64,000 bases of DNA from Centroberyx gerrardi (Eukaryota; Chordata; Actinopteri; Beryciformes; Berycidae), in NCBI RefSeq assembly GCF_048128805.1, contig NC_135997.1, forward strand, positions 17,416,116 to 17,480,115, given 5' to 3'. Position 1 is the first letter of the stretch. Each line of letters starts with the position of its first letter. The position numbers were made by a program, and so were the translations under genes. This document shows positions 1-18,142 of the stretch, piece by piece. A model generated the notes under the pieces. That model did no database searches. It saw only the letters and a list, made by a program, of their open reading frames with translations, and was not told where the DNA came from.

Positions 1-1895
1 CAAATGGTAAAAAAATCCTGCTATTCAGTCATGTTTCATTTGGTCTAGAAAGGACTGGTGATCTTGTCAACATGCTTTCATGTTGGATCTGGTAACAGTC
101 CATGCATGAGACGACAAAAGGTTCTTGTAACCATTTGAGGCAGGTGAAATTAGAATGCTACTTTCTTTCAAAGCTGAGGTGCGTATGCTTGCATTATATT
201 TGATCATGGAATGTCAACCAATGTTGGAAACATTAGTTGTACTCACAGAGCCTCAAGTGTCTCTAATCCACTTGTACAACGAGGACCACTGTGCTGTGAC
301 AGATTAGCCTATAGGCTCTGTGTGGCCTTAGGCTAAGGTCAAGAAGACTGTGTTATGTATAAATTGTATACATAAAATCTTATGTATAAATTGTACATTT
401 GATGTGCAACAAGCTTGCTGCTTTAATGCTCCTCTACTTAGTCCTTTGTATTTACTTTCGTTTTTTGGTCAGGTATTATTCTCATTCTTACTAGGGATAT
501 TCATTCCCTTTTCACAGATTGATAAATTCCAAGATTGAAGAAACTGATTTGGTTTGTCCATTAGAATAATTTTTTTTGAAGATGAACTTAATATGAGGTT
601 ATCTAGTGGTGAGAGTCCATCCTGTCACCAAAAGGTCACAGGTTTGATCTCTGCAACAGATAATGTGTCCATCAGCCATGTTTGTTGCTCTGGACAAGAG
701 GGTCAGCTAAATGCAGTATGCAGCATGAAGTGTAGGCTAAGTGTTAAATGTACAACATGTTCTGTTATTGAAAAGGCTGTTGAAGCTACCATGGATTTTG
801 CTCTAACAGTGAAAGGGGATGTGCTGCCTGAAGTGACAGGAATGCAAAAGAAACAGACTGGCTGAGTAGGTGTAGGCTACTTCTTCCAATTTGTGGCATG
901 TGGCTACCAATTACATGACCACAAAAAGGTCATGCAACAGCTAGGTAAGGATGTTTTCCCACAGCCTAAATGCAACACTTTTATTTTGTTGCATTTAGGT
1001 TGTGGGAAGTCCAATAGAAAATGTAACTGCTTATGACTCACCTTTGACTGATTATTCTATTTTTAAAATGTATTTTATTCCTCTCTGCTTCACATTGTTC
1101 CACTACATTTTTCAGAGAAAGTGTTCATTGCGTAAGCTAGTATCAGAAATTTTTACAAAAGGATCAAGAAAAGTTAACAAATAAGAGCTAAAATTAGCAT
1201 GCTTGCTCATGAGTTACGTTCCCAAAATCAGTTTCATGATTTGCTAAATGCAAAGCAATGCACAGCAGCTCTATTTTGTAGCGCACTGGTCCTTGAGGAA
1301 TATTTTAGCGTCTGTGATTCAAAGTAAAAAATAACATCAGGAAAATAACACAGGCAATAATTAGCTGATTAAAATTTCCAATCATTACACAATTTACCAA
1401 ACTGAAGACATTTATTCATTGCACGTGCTGAACAGAAGGGGTTACACCCAGCCGTCACTTTCTCTTATATATCTTTTACACCCCGATTAGCTGTCGTACT
1501 TGTTTTTGGACTCTGGACTCTCTGAATGGATTATAATGTTTGTTTCATGAAACGTGTGCCCCCTCAGCGTGCGCCACTCATGTGTCTCTACGTCAGTGTG
1601 GTAGCCTCAGCTCACATGAGCAGTTAAGCTGCAGTATTCGGGCCAAAGTGTGTAAGAGGAGCACGGCGAATAAGTTTAGTTTAGTGTGACCAGTGTCGAC
1701 CAGAATTGGTGTTTCATGCTTTTTTTTTTTTTAACCCCATACCCTTTTTATTTGTTTTTCTGTCTCTTAAGGGAATGTGTTTGTTTTTTAGTGCAGTACA
1801 CTCAGATTACCTTTCACCTTTCCCTGTCAGCCACCTCTAAATGTTTCTAGCCTGTCTCTTCAACCATGCTGTGTACCTGCTTGGTGTGTTTGCAG
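1..1895 (+). other. got2 intron 1 (partial), no exon seen
   Basis: This stretch precedes the first recognisable got2 exon, whose acceptor AG is at 1894-1895. No ATG-led mitochondrial presequence that joins exon 2 in frame was found, so exon 1 is probably left of the window. The short open frames at 350-538, 554-865 and 1002-1184 show no family resemblance. A small perfect-looking hairpin at 958-1006 is listed separately. Confidence 0.6.
958..1006. repeat. 49-bp inverted repeat (hairpin)
   Basis: Two arms of about 20 bases, reading CCTAAATGCAACA on the left and TGTTGCATTTAGG on the right, pair almost perfectly around a loop of about nine bases (cttttattt). It lies in got2 intron 1. It could be a tiny foldback element or an RNA hairpin. 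The stem is shorter than a typical animal pre-miRNA. Confidence 0.6.
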
Positions 1896-7187
<5,292 letters not shown>

Positions 7188-8560
7188 AGCGGATCCTGCC
7201 GGGAGAGCGACAAAAATCAACGCAGCAATGTTAAAGAGGAGCTTTATGTCATTTTCTCTCCCCGTTCCCTCCATTCCATCTTAGAAAAAGAGCTGGATAT
7301 TCTGTTAGACATTTTATGGATTGGATTTCATCAGTTCAGCTTTGACTTACATGTCTCTATTGTAAGGGTTGTTGTTAAACTGTTCAGTTTCCAATTGCCC
7401 TTGTTTGTTTGTTTGTTTGTTTTTTTCCATTGGACAGGCAGCCATGACAGGTTGTAAAAGACAAGTTTCCCCCACTACTGACTGAGCTGATGTCTGCGTT
7501 CTCTTGTCTGTGCTTATTTATTATGTGGAATTAACTGTTGGCTGTACACTAATCTTAGTGCTTTGTTTGTCTGCCGTGGGCCCTCTCGTTAGAAAACAAA
7601 AAACGCAACCAACATTGGGGTAATGTTAGTCTGTACATTGCGTGAATGCCTATAGTCGAAAGTATGACTTTTTTTTTTTTTTCTTGAAGCTGACACCATA
7701 ATAGTGGTGAAGTCTTGTAGCACTTTAAGAGAGATAAGGCACTGTTTCAGTTTCAAGATTAGACTGGCATTCTGCATTTCTATCATCGAGCTATACTGTA
7801 GTAACAAGCAAGCATTTGTCAATCAGCCAATCAATTCACTATCAGTCTAATCTACGGTTGTTCATCTGAACTAATCAGTCACTCAGTAATTTAGTCTCTT
7901 CAATGTCTTTGTCTCTGGAATTGCCCAATCTTGTCTCCCTTGTATTCAGTATTCTCCCTATAGGAACTGCAAATCATTTTGTCTCAATCTAATCTCAGTC
8001 TAGTTGGTTACAAGGCAGCAGTTGCTCAGTCAGTCTTTTTAAAGCCCCTAACAAGGAGCACTAGAGCCATGAGAGGTGAACACAATATAGAGAAGTCTAT
8101 TTGTTGTATGATTTCCACCATGCAGATTCCTAGACATTTCTTATTCCACTTTAACCCTACATCCAATGCCCCATTTGTTTTTATTGTTTTCATAATGGAA
8201 CGTTTGTATTTAATACCAGTACAAATGTCTCAGTGTGAGGGGGAAAAAATATAAATGGTTGCTTTGGGGTAATACCACCCATAACTTAGCGGTCAGTTCA
8301 TGAAGAAATAAGCACACTCTGCTGCATAAATCAGACTTCAAAGTCCTGTGTCTGAGTTTGTCCATCACTGAGATTGTGGGATAGAAGGTACAGATGGCAT
8401 TTTAGGAATGTGGGGGATTTTTCCCCCTCTCTACTTGTGTTTCATAAACTGGGCACTTAGCCTCCATGTTTTGCATTCTGTCATAGATTAATGGAGCATT
8501 GGTCATGTACCTCACTCTGAACAAAAAATAAATCGGTATAGAATAAAGATATGAACTTCT
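7188..8560 (+). other. got2 3' untranslated region (inferred)
   Basis: After the TAG stop at 7185-7187 there is no supported coding frame. Two AATAAA signals lie close together near 8527 and 8542, so the got2 transcript probably ends around 8560. The end is inferred from these signals only. Confidence 0.5.
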
Positions 8561-10692
8561 GTTTTCTTTTTTCTCCTAATGTGTTCTGGGATGTAATGGA
8601 GGGTAAGGCCACCTAAACCTTTTTAATTGCTGAGTAGTTTACACACCTTTCTAGGCAGACTTACATCTTGCTTATGTAAATTCATATTATACATCATACT
8701 GATAGATAAAATGTATATAAGGTATATGTAGATGGGGTCTATTGGAGGGGAAAGCATACATTATTTTCTGGGGATGTACTAATTTTTTTGATTATACTGG
8801 TGGTCTTGTGACTTATGTTTATCACCCACTGGAAGTGACAGTTTACCCACCTTTGTATTCAAAATAAGGTCCGCATTCAAGTCTAAATTAGTTCATCTTA
8901 AACAGTAGTGCAACAGGTTTATACATAATGCTCTCGTGTTTTGTTAGCGAGTCAGACATTAACAACTACAATACCCATGATACCTATCGTTTCAATCACG
9001 TGACGCAGAGTCACATGCCTCGCTGTTGCCTACAGTCTATCAAGCTCGCTGCCAAACATTCACACAGGCGTTTCATCCCCGGCAGTGGAGGCTGTCACAC
9101 TGAAGGTAATTATCGGCTGTTAGCGATAATGGCATTTTATCCTTTACGTATCAGTAAACGACAGCGGAGTCCCAGTTAAGATGAATGATATAAATATGTA
9201 AAGGTGTGGACTGGTGAATATTGGTTTGTTGTGTTTTTTGTTTAGCTAACGTTAGCTAGCTAGAGGAGATTGATTTTAACAATGGGGTTGACGGTGTTGT
9301 GAAGCTAACTGGCAGCAGTTATTGTAACGATAACGGAAAAAACTAAGGTAAAAAAGGTTAAGTACCTACCTTGGCTACATGGTAAACTGGTGTTTTGTGG
9401 AGTTGGTCATGAGTTGTCTGTGTGTCGGTTTCCATAGCATAGCAGTGATTGCAGTTGAGGTCAGTTGGTCATCATCAGCAATCACAACATCTCGGTCTGT
9501 TGGGTAAGTGAATTGCTTGCTCGGTAGTTAGGCGCTAGCTAGTTCCGCGCTATCTTAGCTTGAGGAGGAGCCACCAGTTGTGCCACGGTGTCTGTAAACT
9601 TTGTTTCAGCTCAATAACAAATAATGATTTAATTAGCCCCCGTGATTTGGATATGTGACTATCCCAGGTATCTGGAGTTAGGTGGTGAAGATGACAGGCT
9701 GAAGTGAAGAGTCAGACCCAGTAAGCATCATGGCTTGGCTTGAGTAAAGATATGCGCTGGTATAGCGGACTGTGATGAAAAAACGGCCCTATTTATAATT
9801 TTGATATTTGACCCAGACTGACCCACAGATACTCCAACCACTGCCCCGCTTCTCAACACCTGGACACATGTAGAACAAAGTATTATTAGAGATATAGCAT
9901 GTTTTTTCCTTTTTAGTATCTTTAAAATGAAGCGGGGATTTTACATATGGGATGATATATCTCAAAATATAATTATAAATATAAAACATCATCATTATAT
10001 ATAAATATAATAGGGAGTCAGGATACAGAGCAGAAGATGCTCATAAAATAGTGTCATGAATAAATTCTCACAAAATCAAGCAAAACCATCGCCACTAACT
10101 GGAAGCTTATTTTCAAAAGAATAATTGTTCTTGTAAAGGTCAATTGATGTCAGTTGTTGTTGAGAAATTATTTTGTATTTGTCAATGGGAAAAGAAGTGG
10201 GGATTTGCAAGGGAATGAACTCCATCAGTACAGACTATCACTTTTCCTTCAAGAAAACTGAGAGCTTGTGTGGTATTAAAAACGACTATCTCACCCCTTA
10301 AGACATCCTTTCACAAAAATCCTAACATTCAGTTAATTAACCACTTAGTTTACATTGTGTGTTGATATACGACTATGCATTTTGTCGATGCTCAGCTGTA
10401 TCAGTTGGGTTTTCTTCCAATGCAAGCATCTTCAAATGCCAAAAACATGTCATTACAGATCACCGAACGGCTGCACCGTCACATTGACCCTGTTGATAAC
10501 TTTTTCAGAAACATCACCTGCTTCCTGTCCTGGAACTTAAACAACAGCCTCAAAATTTGAACTGCAACGTGATTCCTTGTCCCTCCACCCAGAGTGAGCA
10601 ATCTGCCTTTCCTTCACTTGGATCTGGAGAGTCGGAGGCTGATTTTGTGGAGTGTTTGAGGCATTATCAGCCAGAGTGTAGCCTGTTAACTC
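8561..10692 (+). other. got2-slc38a7 spacer with probable slc38a7 promoter and 5' UTR
   Basis: No coding exon was recognised. A CLEAR-like site is at 8995-9004. A possible non-coding first exon of slc38a7 ends near 9104 at a donor-like ctgaag/gtaatt. The 9780-10350 part is AT-rich and featureless to my eye. Confidence 0.4.
8995..9004 (+). promoter_or_regulatory. CLEAR-like E-box upstream of slc38a7
   Basis: The sequence ATCACGTGAC matches the TFEB/TFE3 CLEAR consensus GTCACGTGAC at nine of ten bases and contains the CACGTG core. It lies about 1.7 kb upstream of the slc38a7 ATG but only about 100 bases upstream of a plausible non-coding exon. slc38a7 encodes a lysosomal membrane transporter, which fits a CLEAR target. 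Confidence 0.45.
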
Positions 10693-13600
10693 ATGGCAAT
10701 TAACACAGATGTAGAAGACTGGGGCGGAGTTGGGAGTAATGACTCGGGAGAAAGAGCGTGGCTCCTGCAGAGCCCCAGCGTGGATTCCGTCCGGCATCTG
10801 GAGTCGGACAGGAGCAGGAGCGGTGGCGTGTCATCTATAGCCGCCGTCTTCATCGTAGTCAATGCGGCGCTGGGAGCAGGTCTACTCAATTTCCCAGCAG
10901 CCTTCAATATGGCAGGAGGAGTAACTGCTGGAGTGCTGCTTCAAATGGTGAGGAGATCCAGACAGACAGACACTTTGTCAGAAAACACTTCCTTTCTCCA
11001 GTCCCTTTTCCCACTGCATGAAACATTCAGACCTAACAGAATTTGGTGTAAGATCGATGGTATGTTAAGACTGAATCTGGCTTCACCATACTTGCAGTCA
11101 TACTGGTGCACTGGTAGAAGTGCTAGAGATGGTAACTGTTTCTAGCCTAAAACAGCAAATGCATGCATTCTCTGTTGTCCCGTGACCAACACAAAATTGC
11201 TTCTAGACAATATAGTGTAAGAATGGGGAACTATAATGTAATGCATCCTGTTTCTTTGCATTTCAGTTTATGCTGATCTTCATCATCAGCGGGCTGGTGA
11301 TCCTGGGCTACTGCTCCCAGGTTGGTGTGATCAGATCCTGATAGTCTTTATTTCCATCTTTTACTGTTCATTTGTCTTTCTCCCCCATCTGCTGTAGTCC
11401 TCTAAGTCTGACATTAGTCTGTCATTAGTGGTGAGAATATTGGAGCAGTCTTGTGTAATAATACATAGTTTTTGCTGTGTTTGCATTTCTGATCAAACGA
11501 TAAAAATTCCCTAAAAGCAGACTTTCACTTCCTGATTGGCTACACACTTTACATGTTAAAACATAATGGAGAAAGGGTGAGTCCACCCCAATCTGAGTCA
11601 ATCACCAATAAGTTATGTAATTTAAATTTTTGGATCACTGATACCTCTATATATGACTGCATTACATTTTGACCCAGAAACATCACTAGGATCTTTCTTT
11701 AAAAGGACAAAAAACAGCCTCATGATGCATCTTAATGAGACTTCAGCTGTAGGATAGACTAACCTACAGTACTTTGGTGCAATGTAGAGTAAATGGATGA
11801 TTGAATGAATGTCCACATCTGAGCTCGTTTAGCAGCCCAAAACCATAGCCATGTCTACTATCATGCCTCAAGTTGAGGATGGCCACAATCTGCAGTGGGG
11901 TTCCTTCTGCCAAATTTTCCTATGGAGTTAATCAGCAATACTCATTTGGATGCGGCACACTGCTGAACTGACCCTGCATGAGGAAGGGGGATAGGAGAGC
12001 AGTGTTTCAGCTGGTGTACAGACATGAGTCAGTGTTAAGCTGGTATACAGAGATGAGTCATAGAGTTCAATAATAATGTGTTTTTATCCTGCTTGATGGA
12101 TGGATAAGCTACAGCAGCAGTAGACAATGCCGGCTTCCACTCCTGTCAGCTAAGAACAAGATGATACAGTGGCCACATGAACAACAAAATTGTCAGTTTC
12201 AAGAGTGGAAACCGGGTTTTGACAAATCTAGATTTATGTTGTAAGATGCAAGCTCAGAATTTGTTGTAACATGCAAATCCGAATTTGGCATAAACAGTCC
12301 AAAAATGCTCCTATAGAGCACTTCTGGGATGAGGTGGAGTGGGATGTTTGCAGAATGAAAGATTTGCAGGAAATGCGCAACACTGTCAGGCCAGCATGGA
12401 TCAAGATCTCTGTTGAACGTTTACAGCATCTGGTTGAATTCATGCCTCAAAGAATTTAGTCTGTTCTAGAGGCTAAAGTGGGTCCTACCTGGTATTGGTT
12501 GGCTGCACCTAATAAAGTAGATACGAGTATAAATTACTGTCAATTATCTTTTCCTCAGAAATGCAAATTTCAGTATACAACAAAACTGTTCCAATACATT
12601 TACCACTGATCCCATGTCCACTTATTACAATGCAAGTTTTACAGTGTTATTACCTCTCTGGTTCCTTGCTCTATTACCAGGTCAGCAATGAAAGCACCTA
12701 TCAGGAAGTAGTTCGGGCCTCCTGCGGGAAGGTCACAGGAGTCATATGCGAGGTAGCCATTGCTGTCTACACCTTTGGTACTTGTATTGCTTTCTTCATT
12801 GTCATTGGAGACCAGCTGGACCGCTGTGAGTATATTTGCACTGTTATAGTGAATTACACACAAACCATCCTCTTTCTGTCTCATTTGACAAGATTGATTC
12901 GATGATTAAAGTGGAAAATTGTTTATGTTCCGGTTGCTAATCTTCAAACACTTTTTTAAATTACATTTTTTTTTTTTACAACTGAGCTTTGTATGAATGT
13001 CATTGTTATTTCTTGCTCTGTAACCTACTTTGATGTCATCATATTTGCCCTACATTTAGCCCTGATTTTTTTGTTAAACCAAAGGTCTAGTAGTCGTATT
13101 GGTATGCTGTCAAAAAAAAAGCTGTGCCATCATTCTGGACAAGGGCAAAGAGTGTCCAGGACGACACCAGTCTGCTAACTCAATAAGTGTGTTTGTCATG
13201 TGACCCACTCGTGCCTTTCCATGCCCTTAAGTGCTGACATTGTAGAAATCCTACTGCTTTCTGCTTTTCAAAACGGACTGTGACCCTGCTCTTCTTTGAT
13301 TTGTTCAAATGAATGGAGCAGCTGTGACTTCAATTATCTACTTTGCTAAATCTCTGTCCTGTGCACCGCGGTCTACTGTTCGTCCCGCTGTGGCACTCAA
13401 TCCTCTCATCCTGCGTAGATTCACCTCTCAATCTTTCTGTCCTTTCTGAAAGATATTTGTAATTCCACTTATTTTCCTAACTCCATGTTTTTTTGTTGTA
13501 GTGATAGCTGCAATGGATCATGACACGGAGGGTGTGGTCACTGAACATTGGTACACTGACCGCAAATTTACCATCGTTGTTACTGCAGTCCTGTTAATTC

Positions 13601-16600
13601 TTCCTCTCTCCATCCCCAAAGAGATTGGCTTTCAGAAGTATGCCAGGTATACATCACTTAGGACTTAACATACGCTCATTGGTTCATTACACTGTGGTTC
13701 ATGTACACTACCAGTCAAAAGTTTGGACACATGCATTTTTATTTATTTTTTACTATTGTTCACATTTTAGAATAATAGTAATGACATGGAACTATGAAAT
13801 AAGACAAATGGAAGTATGCAGTGACCAAAAAACGTGTTAAACAAATCAAAACTATCTTATATTTTAGATTCTTTAAAGTAGAAAGCCTTTGCCTTGATGG
13901 AAAGGCAAAGGCTTTGGAAAGAAATTCACACATAGGCATCAACTTCACTATTCATATTTGTCTAAAAAACAATTTTCAAGCATTTAAGCTTAAGCCTTTA
14001 GATCAAAATGGCTTTAAGAGAATGAAAAACATCGTCCATTCAATCAGGTGTGTCCAAACCTCTGACTGGTAGTGTAGGAGTAAAATTGGTTAATGCTTTC
14101 TTTGTTTATGCCTTGCATGATAAAACTGACGAACGTGTCTGTGTTGCTGTTCTGTTTTCGCTGCAGTGCACTGAGTGTCATGGGTACCTGGTATGTTACC
14201 ACAGTGGTCATTATCAGGTACATCTGGCCTGATAAAGAGGTGACTCCAGGCTATATTCCCACCAGGTGAGCTCTCCATACTTTACAGTTTATGCCATAAC
14301 CTCTCTTCTATTCAGCCGGCAGCTTTTGCTCTTGACTAGATTTAGTGTCCAAGTCGCAGGTTAAACAGCATTTCAGCTTGTTCGCCACTCATTCAGACAG
14401 AAACTTCAGCACCCTCCTCATCATGCTTTGCTTGAGTTGCTAAATCGTTGTGTTTGTTACAGTGCATCTTCCTGGACTGCAGTGTTCAATGCAATGCCCA
14501 CCATATGCTTTGGTTTCCAGGTATATCCTCATTTCGTATCATTTTGAGATCATGAAAGGATTTGCCTTTGGTAATTTCTATTACTTTGCTGTGACTTGAG
14601 TTTAAAAATTTTGTTTGTCTCCTCCTCCCTCCTCGTCTCTGTCCACCCAAATCCTCTCACAGTGCCATGTCAGCAGTGTGCCAGTGTTCAACAGCATGAG
14701 CAGGATTGAGATCAAGCCTTGGGGACTTGTAGTCACTCTTAGCATGATTATCTGCCTCTTTGTGTACACAGGCACAGGTATGTTTGTTGTGCGGGTGTGT
14801 GTCGGTATATGCTACTAAATGCCTAATAAACTGTCTACTGTGTGTATATTACATGCAAGGCTTATACAGGTTGTTGGAATACTAAAATGTTTAAAGGTTA
14901 GGAAACTGCTTTAAAGCAGTATTCCACTTAGTTTTAACACGGGGGTTATTTGGCTCTTGACCACCATGAAAACCAGAATATAAACTACTCGCCAAGATCA
15001 GATGCAGCTGGATGAGTTTGTAGTGTTTTTACTTCCCATTCATTTGAATGAGGCCACGAAAATAGCCTGAAAAGTCACATTTAACACGTTTGTGAACAGA
15101 TTCAACAATCCCCGCAGCTATTGACATGGTTTCAACAGTCATTGATGAAGCAACTGCCAGTAAACTCAAAGCTATCCCCTTGTCAAACAACACTATTGCA
15201 AGGCGCACCTGTGACCTTTCTGCAGGCATGGAAGAACAGCTTATTGAAAAGATAAAAGACGGACATTTTGCTATCCAAATGGATGAGGCTACGGACAGTA
15301 ACAGAGACAGTTTATTCATAACGTATGTAAGATATATATTGATGCAGAAGATTTAAAAGAGGATTTGCTTTTCTGCAAATATATACCGGATATTTTCGAT
15401 ATTTCTGTAATATCCGAAATATTCACGAAATATCGCGATACTCGATAAGATAATATTGAATATCGGCCTGTGTCTACAAGTTTTGAAAAGTTTCTTAATA
15501 TTACAATATTTGCTAAAATAATGCCGTTTGCAAATTATTTTCAAGTCAGCAGGCTGTAATATCTGAGAAAATGTGATTGACTGCCAGAATACTGAAGTGT
15601 TTGTTGTTCTGTTTTGATCAGGTGTGTGTGGCTTCCTGTCATTTGGCTCCAACGTGAGTCAGGATGTGCTGATGTCATACCCTCCTAATGACATTGCGGT
15701 GGCCATTGCAAGAGCTTTCATTGTCGTCTGTGTCGTCACCTCCTATCCCATTTTGCACTTCTGCGGCAGGTAAGATGCAGTGAAAATAGGATGTGTACTA
15801 GCTTCATCCTTTGGGTATCCAACCACAGCTGGCCAGTGTGTAGCACAGCTCCTTCTCCGTAGGCTTCTGATGCAAGAACCAGGACACGTTAGCACTTGCG
15901 GTCTCCCTGTTTGCCATGCATTGGCCTACTGTCAGTCTTTCTCAGTGACCAGAACTAGCATTTTTTATTCCTTTCCACTCTTTGGTCTGTTTCAGTTCAG
16001 GGTATTCAATATGGTGGACTTAAATCCAAGAGGTGAATTTGCAGGGCATGGATAGCTAGATATATGTACCACATTCTGTCAATCCGTCTTCTAGTTTGAG
16101 AGTAATAGCCTTTTAAGGTTTTGAATTTTGACCTTAAGCTATACCACCACCATCTAACTAGAGTTATTTATTTATTAATTAATTGACGCATTTGCACACC
16201 ATTGTCTGTTGCACAGGTTCCCAAACTGGGGGGCGCGTCCCCTAGGGGGGGAACAGAGGAACTACAGGGGGGTGACAACATGTGAACAAGCCCCTTGATT
16301 TTTTTCAAAAAGAAATTAGAAAACTGTTGTGCCCAGCAGCGTCTCTTTGTTAAAACAGCATCTGTCCCTGTGAACGCTCACATCGCTTCCTACAAAGTAG
16401 CCTACCGAGTCGCCCAGTGCAAGAAGCCCCACACCATAGTGGAGGAGTTAATACTCCCCGCAGCTATTGACATGGTTTCAACAGTCATTAATGAAGCAAC
16501 TGCCAGTAAACTCAAAGCTATCCCCTTGTCAAACAACACTATTGCAAGGCGCATCTGTGACCTCTCTGCAGGCATGGAAGAACAGCTTATTGAAAAGATA

Positions 16601-18142
16601 AAAGACATTTTGCTATCCAAATGGATGAGGCTACGGACAGTAACAGAGACAGTTTATTCATAACGTATGTAAGATATATTGATGCAGAAGATTTAAAAAG
16701 AGGATTTGCTTTTCTGCAAATATATATCGAACAGAGCCACTGCAGGTGAACTTTTCAAAATCCTTGACACCTATTTGAAAGAGGCAGATCTGAAGTGGGA
16801 GAACTGTGAACTGCTGAAAATGTTCCTATATCATCAAAGGGGGGCCTGACAGAAAAAGTTTGGGAACCACTGGTCTATTGGGTTGCAAAATTATTACACC
16901 TTATCATGTATCTCAAAGAAATTTGAGATACATCAGGTAAACAAGAGTAATATCTGATGTGGGAAAACAATAGAGGGTCAGTCCATAAGGGGCATGAACC
17001 CGTAACAAGAGAACGTATTGTGGCTATTATTTCAGATCTCCCGTCCAAGGTTTGTAAATAGTAAATCAAAATCTTTACTTCCTTGATTTGATGCATTTCC
17101 TGTTGAAACAGGATGTTGGGGCATAATGCAGTGAGGGATCATTCAAAAGTCTAAACCAATGGAGTATGAGTTGGGGAGAGAAAGGCAATTTTATTTGATG
17201 GGAGGGGTGCAGAGGGGCAGGATTGTTCAAAAATCTGATGGTTTTATTGGTTAGAAATTCATATTTACGCCTACTAGTGCAGCATGAGGTCACCAGGAAA
17301 GATACTCTGTTTTCCAGGAAGTAAATGTAATGTTAATTTCATGGGGACTTTCCACTGTTCTTACTGAAACAGACACAATTGGACTAAGAATCCCAGTATT
17401 TCTCAGTCTAAATCAACATAATTTCATAGCTTGCCTGTTACTTTGCCATAGTTGTACCCAGTACTATATTTTGCTTATCTCTAGTATTTCCCTGTCTGTA
17501 CGATAATGACAAACTTCATTATTTTACAGTGTAGTTAAAGCAGCATTTCCTCATTGCACACTGGTGTCATCACGTGTCTTTCCAGGGCAGTTATAGAGGG
17601 ACTTTGGCTGCGTTTCCAAGGCGAGCAGGTGGAGGTGTGTGTGCGCCGTGAGCAGAGGCGCAGGGTCCTGCAGACGCTGGTGTGGTTTTCTGTCACACTC
17701 ATCCTCGCACTCTTCATCCCAGATATCGGTCGGGTAATCTCCCTTATTGGAGGACTGGCGGCCTGTTTCATCTTTGTCTTCCCAGGTACCGTGGCTCTCA
17801 TTCTTGGCATTGTGTAAGACTTCTAAGTATGGTTAATTTTAATGTCACACTGTAATGTATGTGTCTAATGTCTCTTTAACTCAACAGGTCTGTGTTTGAT
17901 TCAAGCCAAGCTTTCAGAGACAGAGAGCCGATCTGCCAGGTGGGACAGAGCAAAATATTTCATCAAAATATTTGTCTCAAAACTTCATGAAATTATTTCC
18001 TTAAGCATTTCCTTTAATGTTGGTCCTCTCCCCCTACAGCTGGCATGTTTTGGTGGTCTACGGTGTTGTCATGGTTACCATTGGAGCATTCATCTTTGGC
18101 CTTACCACTACCAACGCCATCTACCAAGACGTCGTCAGTTAA
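10693..18142 (+). CDS. slc38a7: Sodium-coupled neutral amino acid transporter 7 (SNAT7)
   Basis: The protein exports glutamine and asparagine across the lysosomal membrane (APC/AAAP superfamily, about 11 membrane helices). Exons: 10693-10947, 11267-11320, 12681-12825, 13502-13646, 14167-14265, 14463-14520, 14663-14777, 15622-15769, 17586-17785, 17888-17939, 18040-18142. They total 1374 bp, which is 457 residues plus stop, and all junctions are GT-AG with matching phases. The cytosolic N-terminus (ERAWLLQSP) precedes helix 1, with the family signature [15 protein letters not shown]. Further conserved blocks are [55 protein letters not shown] and [18 protein letters not shown]. Introns carry several Tc1 and hAT relics, none touching an exon. 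It is convergent with ctsa. Confidence 0.96.
12100..12528 (+). mobile_element. Tc1-like transposon relic, truncated
   Basis: Located in slc38a7 intron 2. It shows the Tc1-transposase C-terminal signature ([12 protein letters not shown], then [12 protein letters not shown]) and an end resembling CTAATAAAGTAGATACGAGT. Its left part resembles 30045-30140 of the e2f4 intron element, so both belong to one family. The reading frame is broken and the left terminus is missing. Confidence 0.65.
13706..14074. mobile_element. Non-autonomous Tc1/mariner element, 369 bp
   Basis: Terminal inverted repeats CACTACCAGTCAAAAGTTTG (left) and its near reverse complement ending CTGACTGGTAGTG (right) are flanked by TA dinucleotides at 13704-13705 and 14075-14076, the Tc1/mariner target duplication. 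It carries no transposase. It lies in slc38a7 intron 4, between exons 4 and 5. Confidence 0.8.
15110..15387 (+). mobile_element. Fragment of a ZBED5-like hAT transposase
   Basis: It encodes [20 protein letters not shown] and [15 protein letters not shown], typical of the hAT-derived ZBED5/FAM200 transposase family, in about 75 residues without start or stop of its own. It is almost identical to 16454-16729 in the next intron but lacks the terminal repeats seen there. It is not an slc38a7 exon: phases do not join, and exons 7 and 8 splice together perfectly. Confidence 0.7.
16212..16872 (+). mobile_element. Non-autonomous hAT (ZBED5-like) element, 661 bp, with 8-bp target duplication
   Basis: The left end CACAGGTTCCCAAACT and right end AGTTTGGGAACCACTG are inverted repeats of the common fish element with CAGTGGTTCCCAAACT ends. 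Flanking eight-base duplications are GTCTGTTG (16204-16211) and GTCTATTG (16873-16880), seven of eight matching. Inside is a broken transposase fragment of about 120 codons (16295-16663). It sits in slc38a7 intron 8. Confidence 0.85.
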
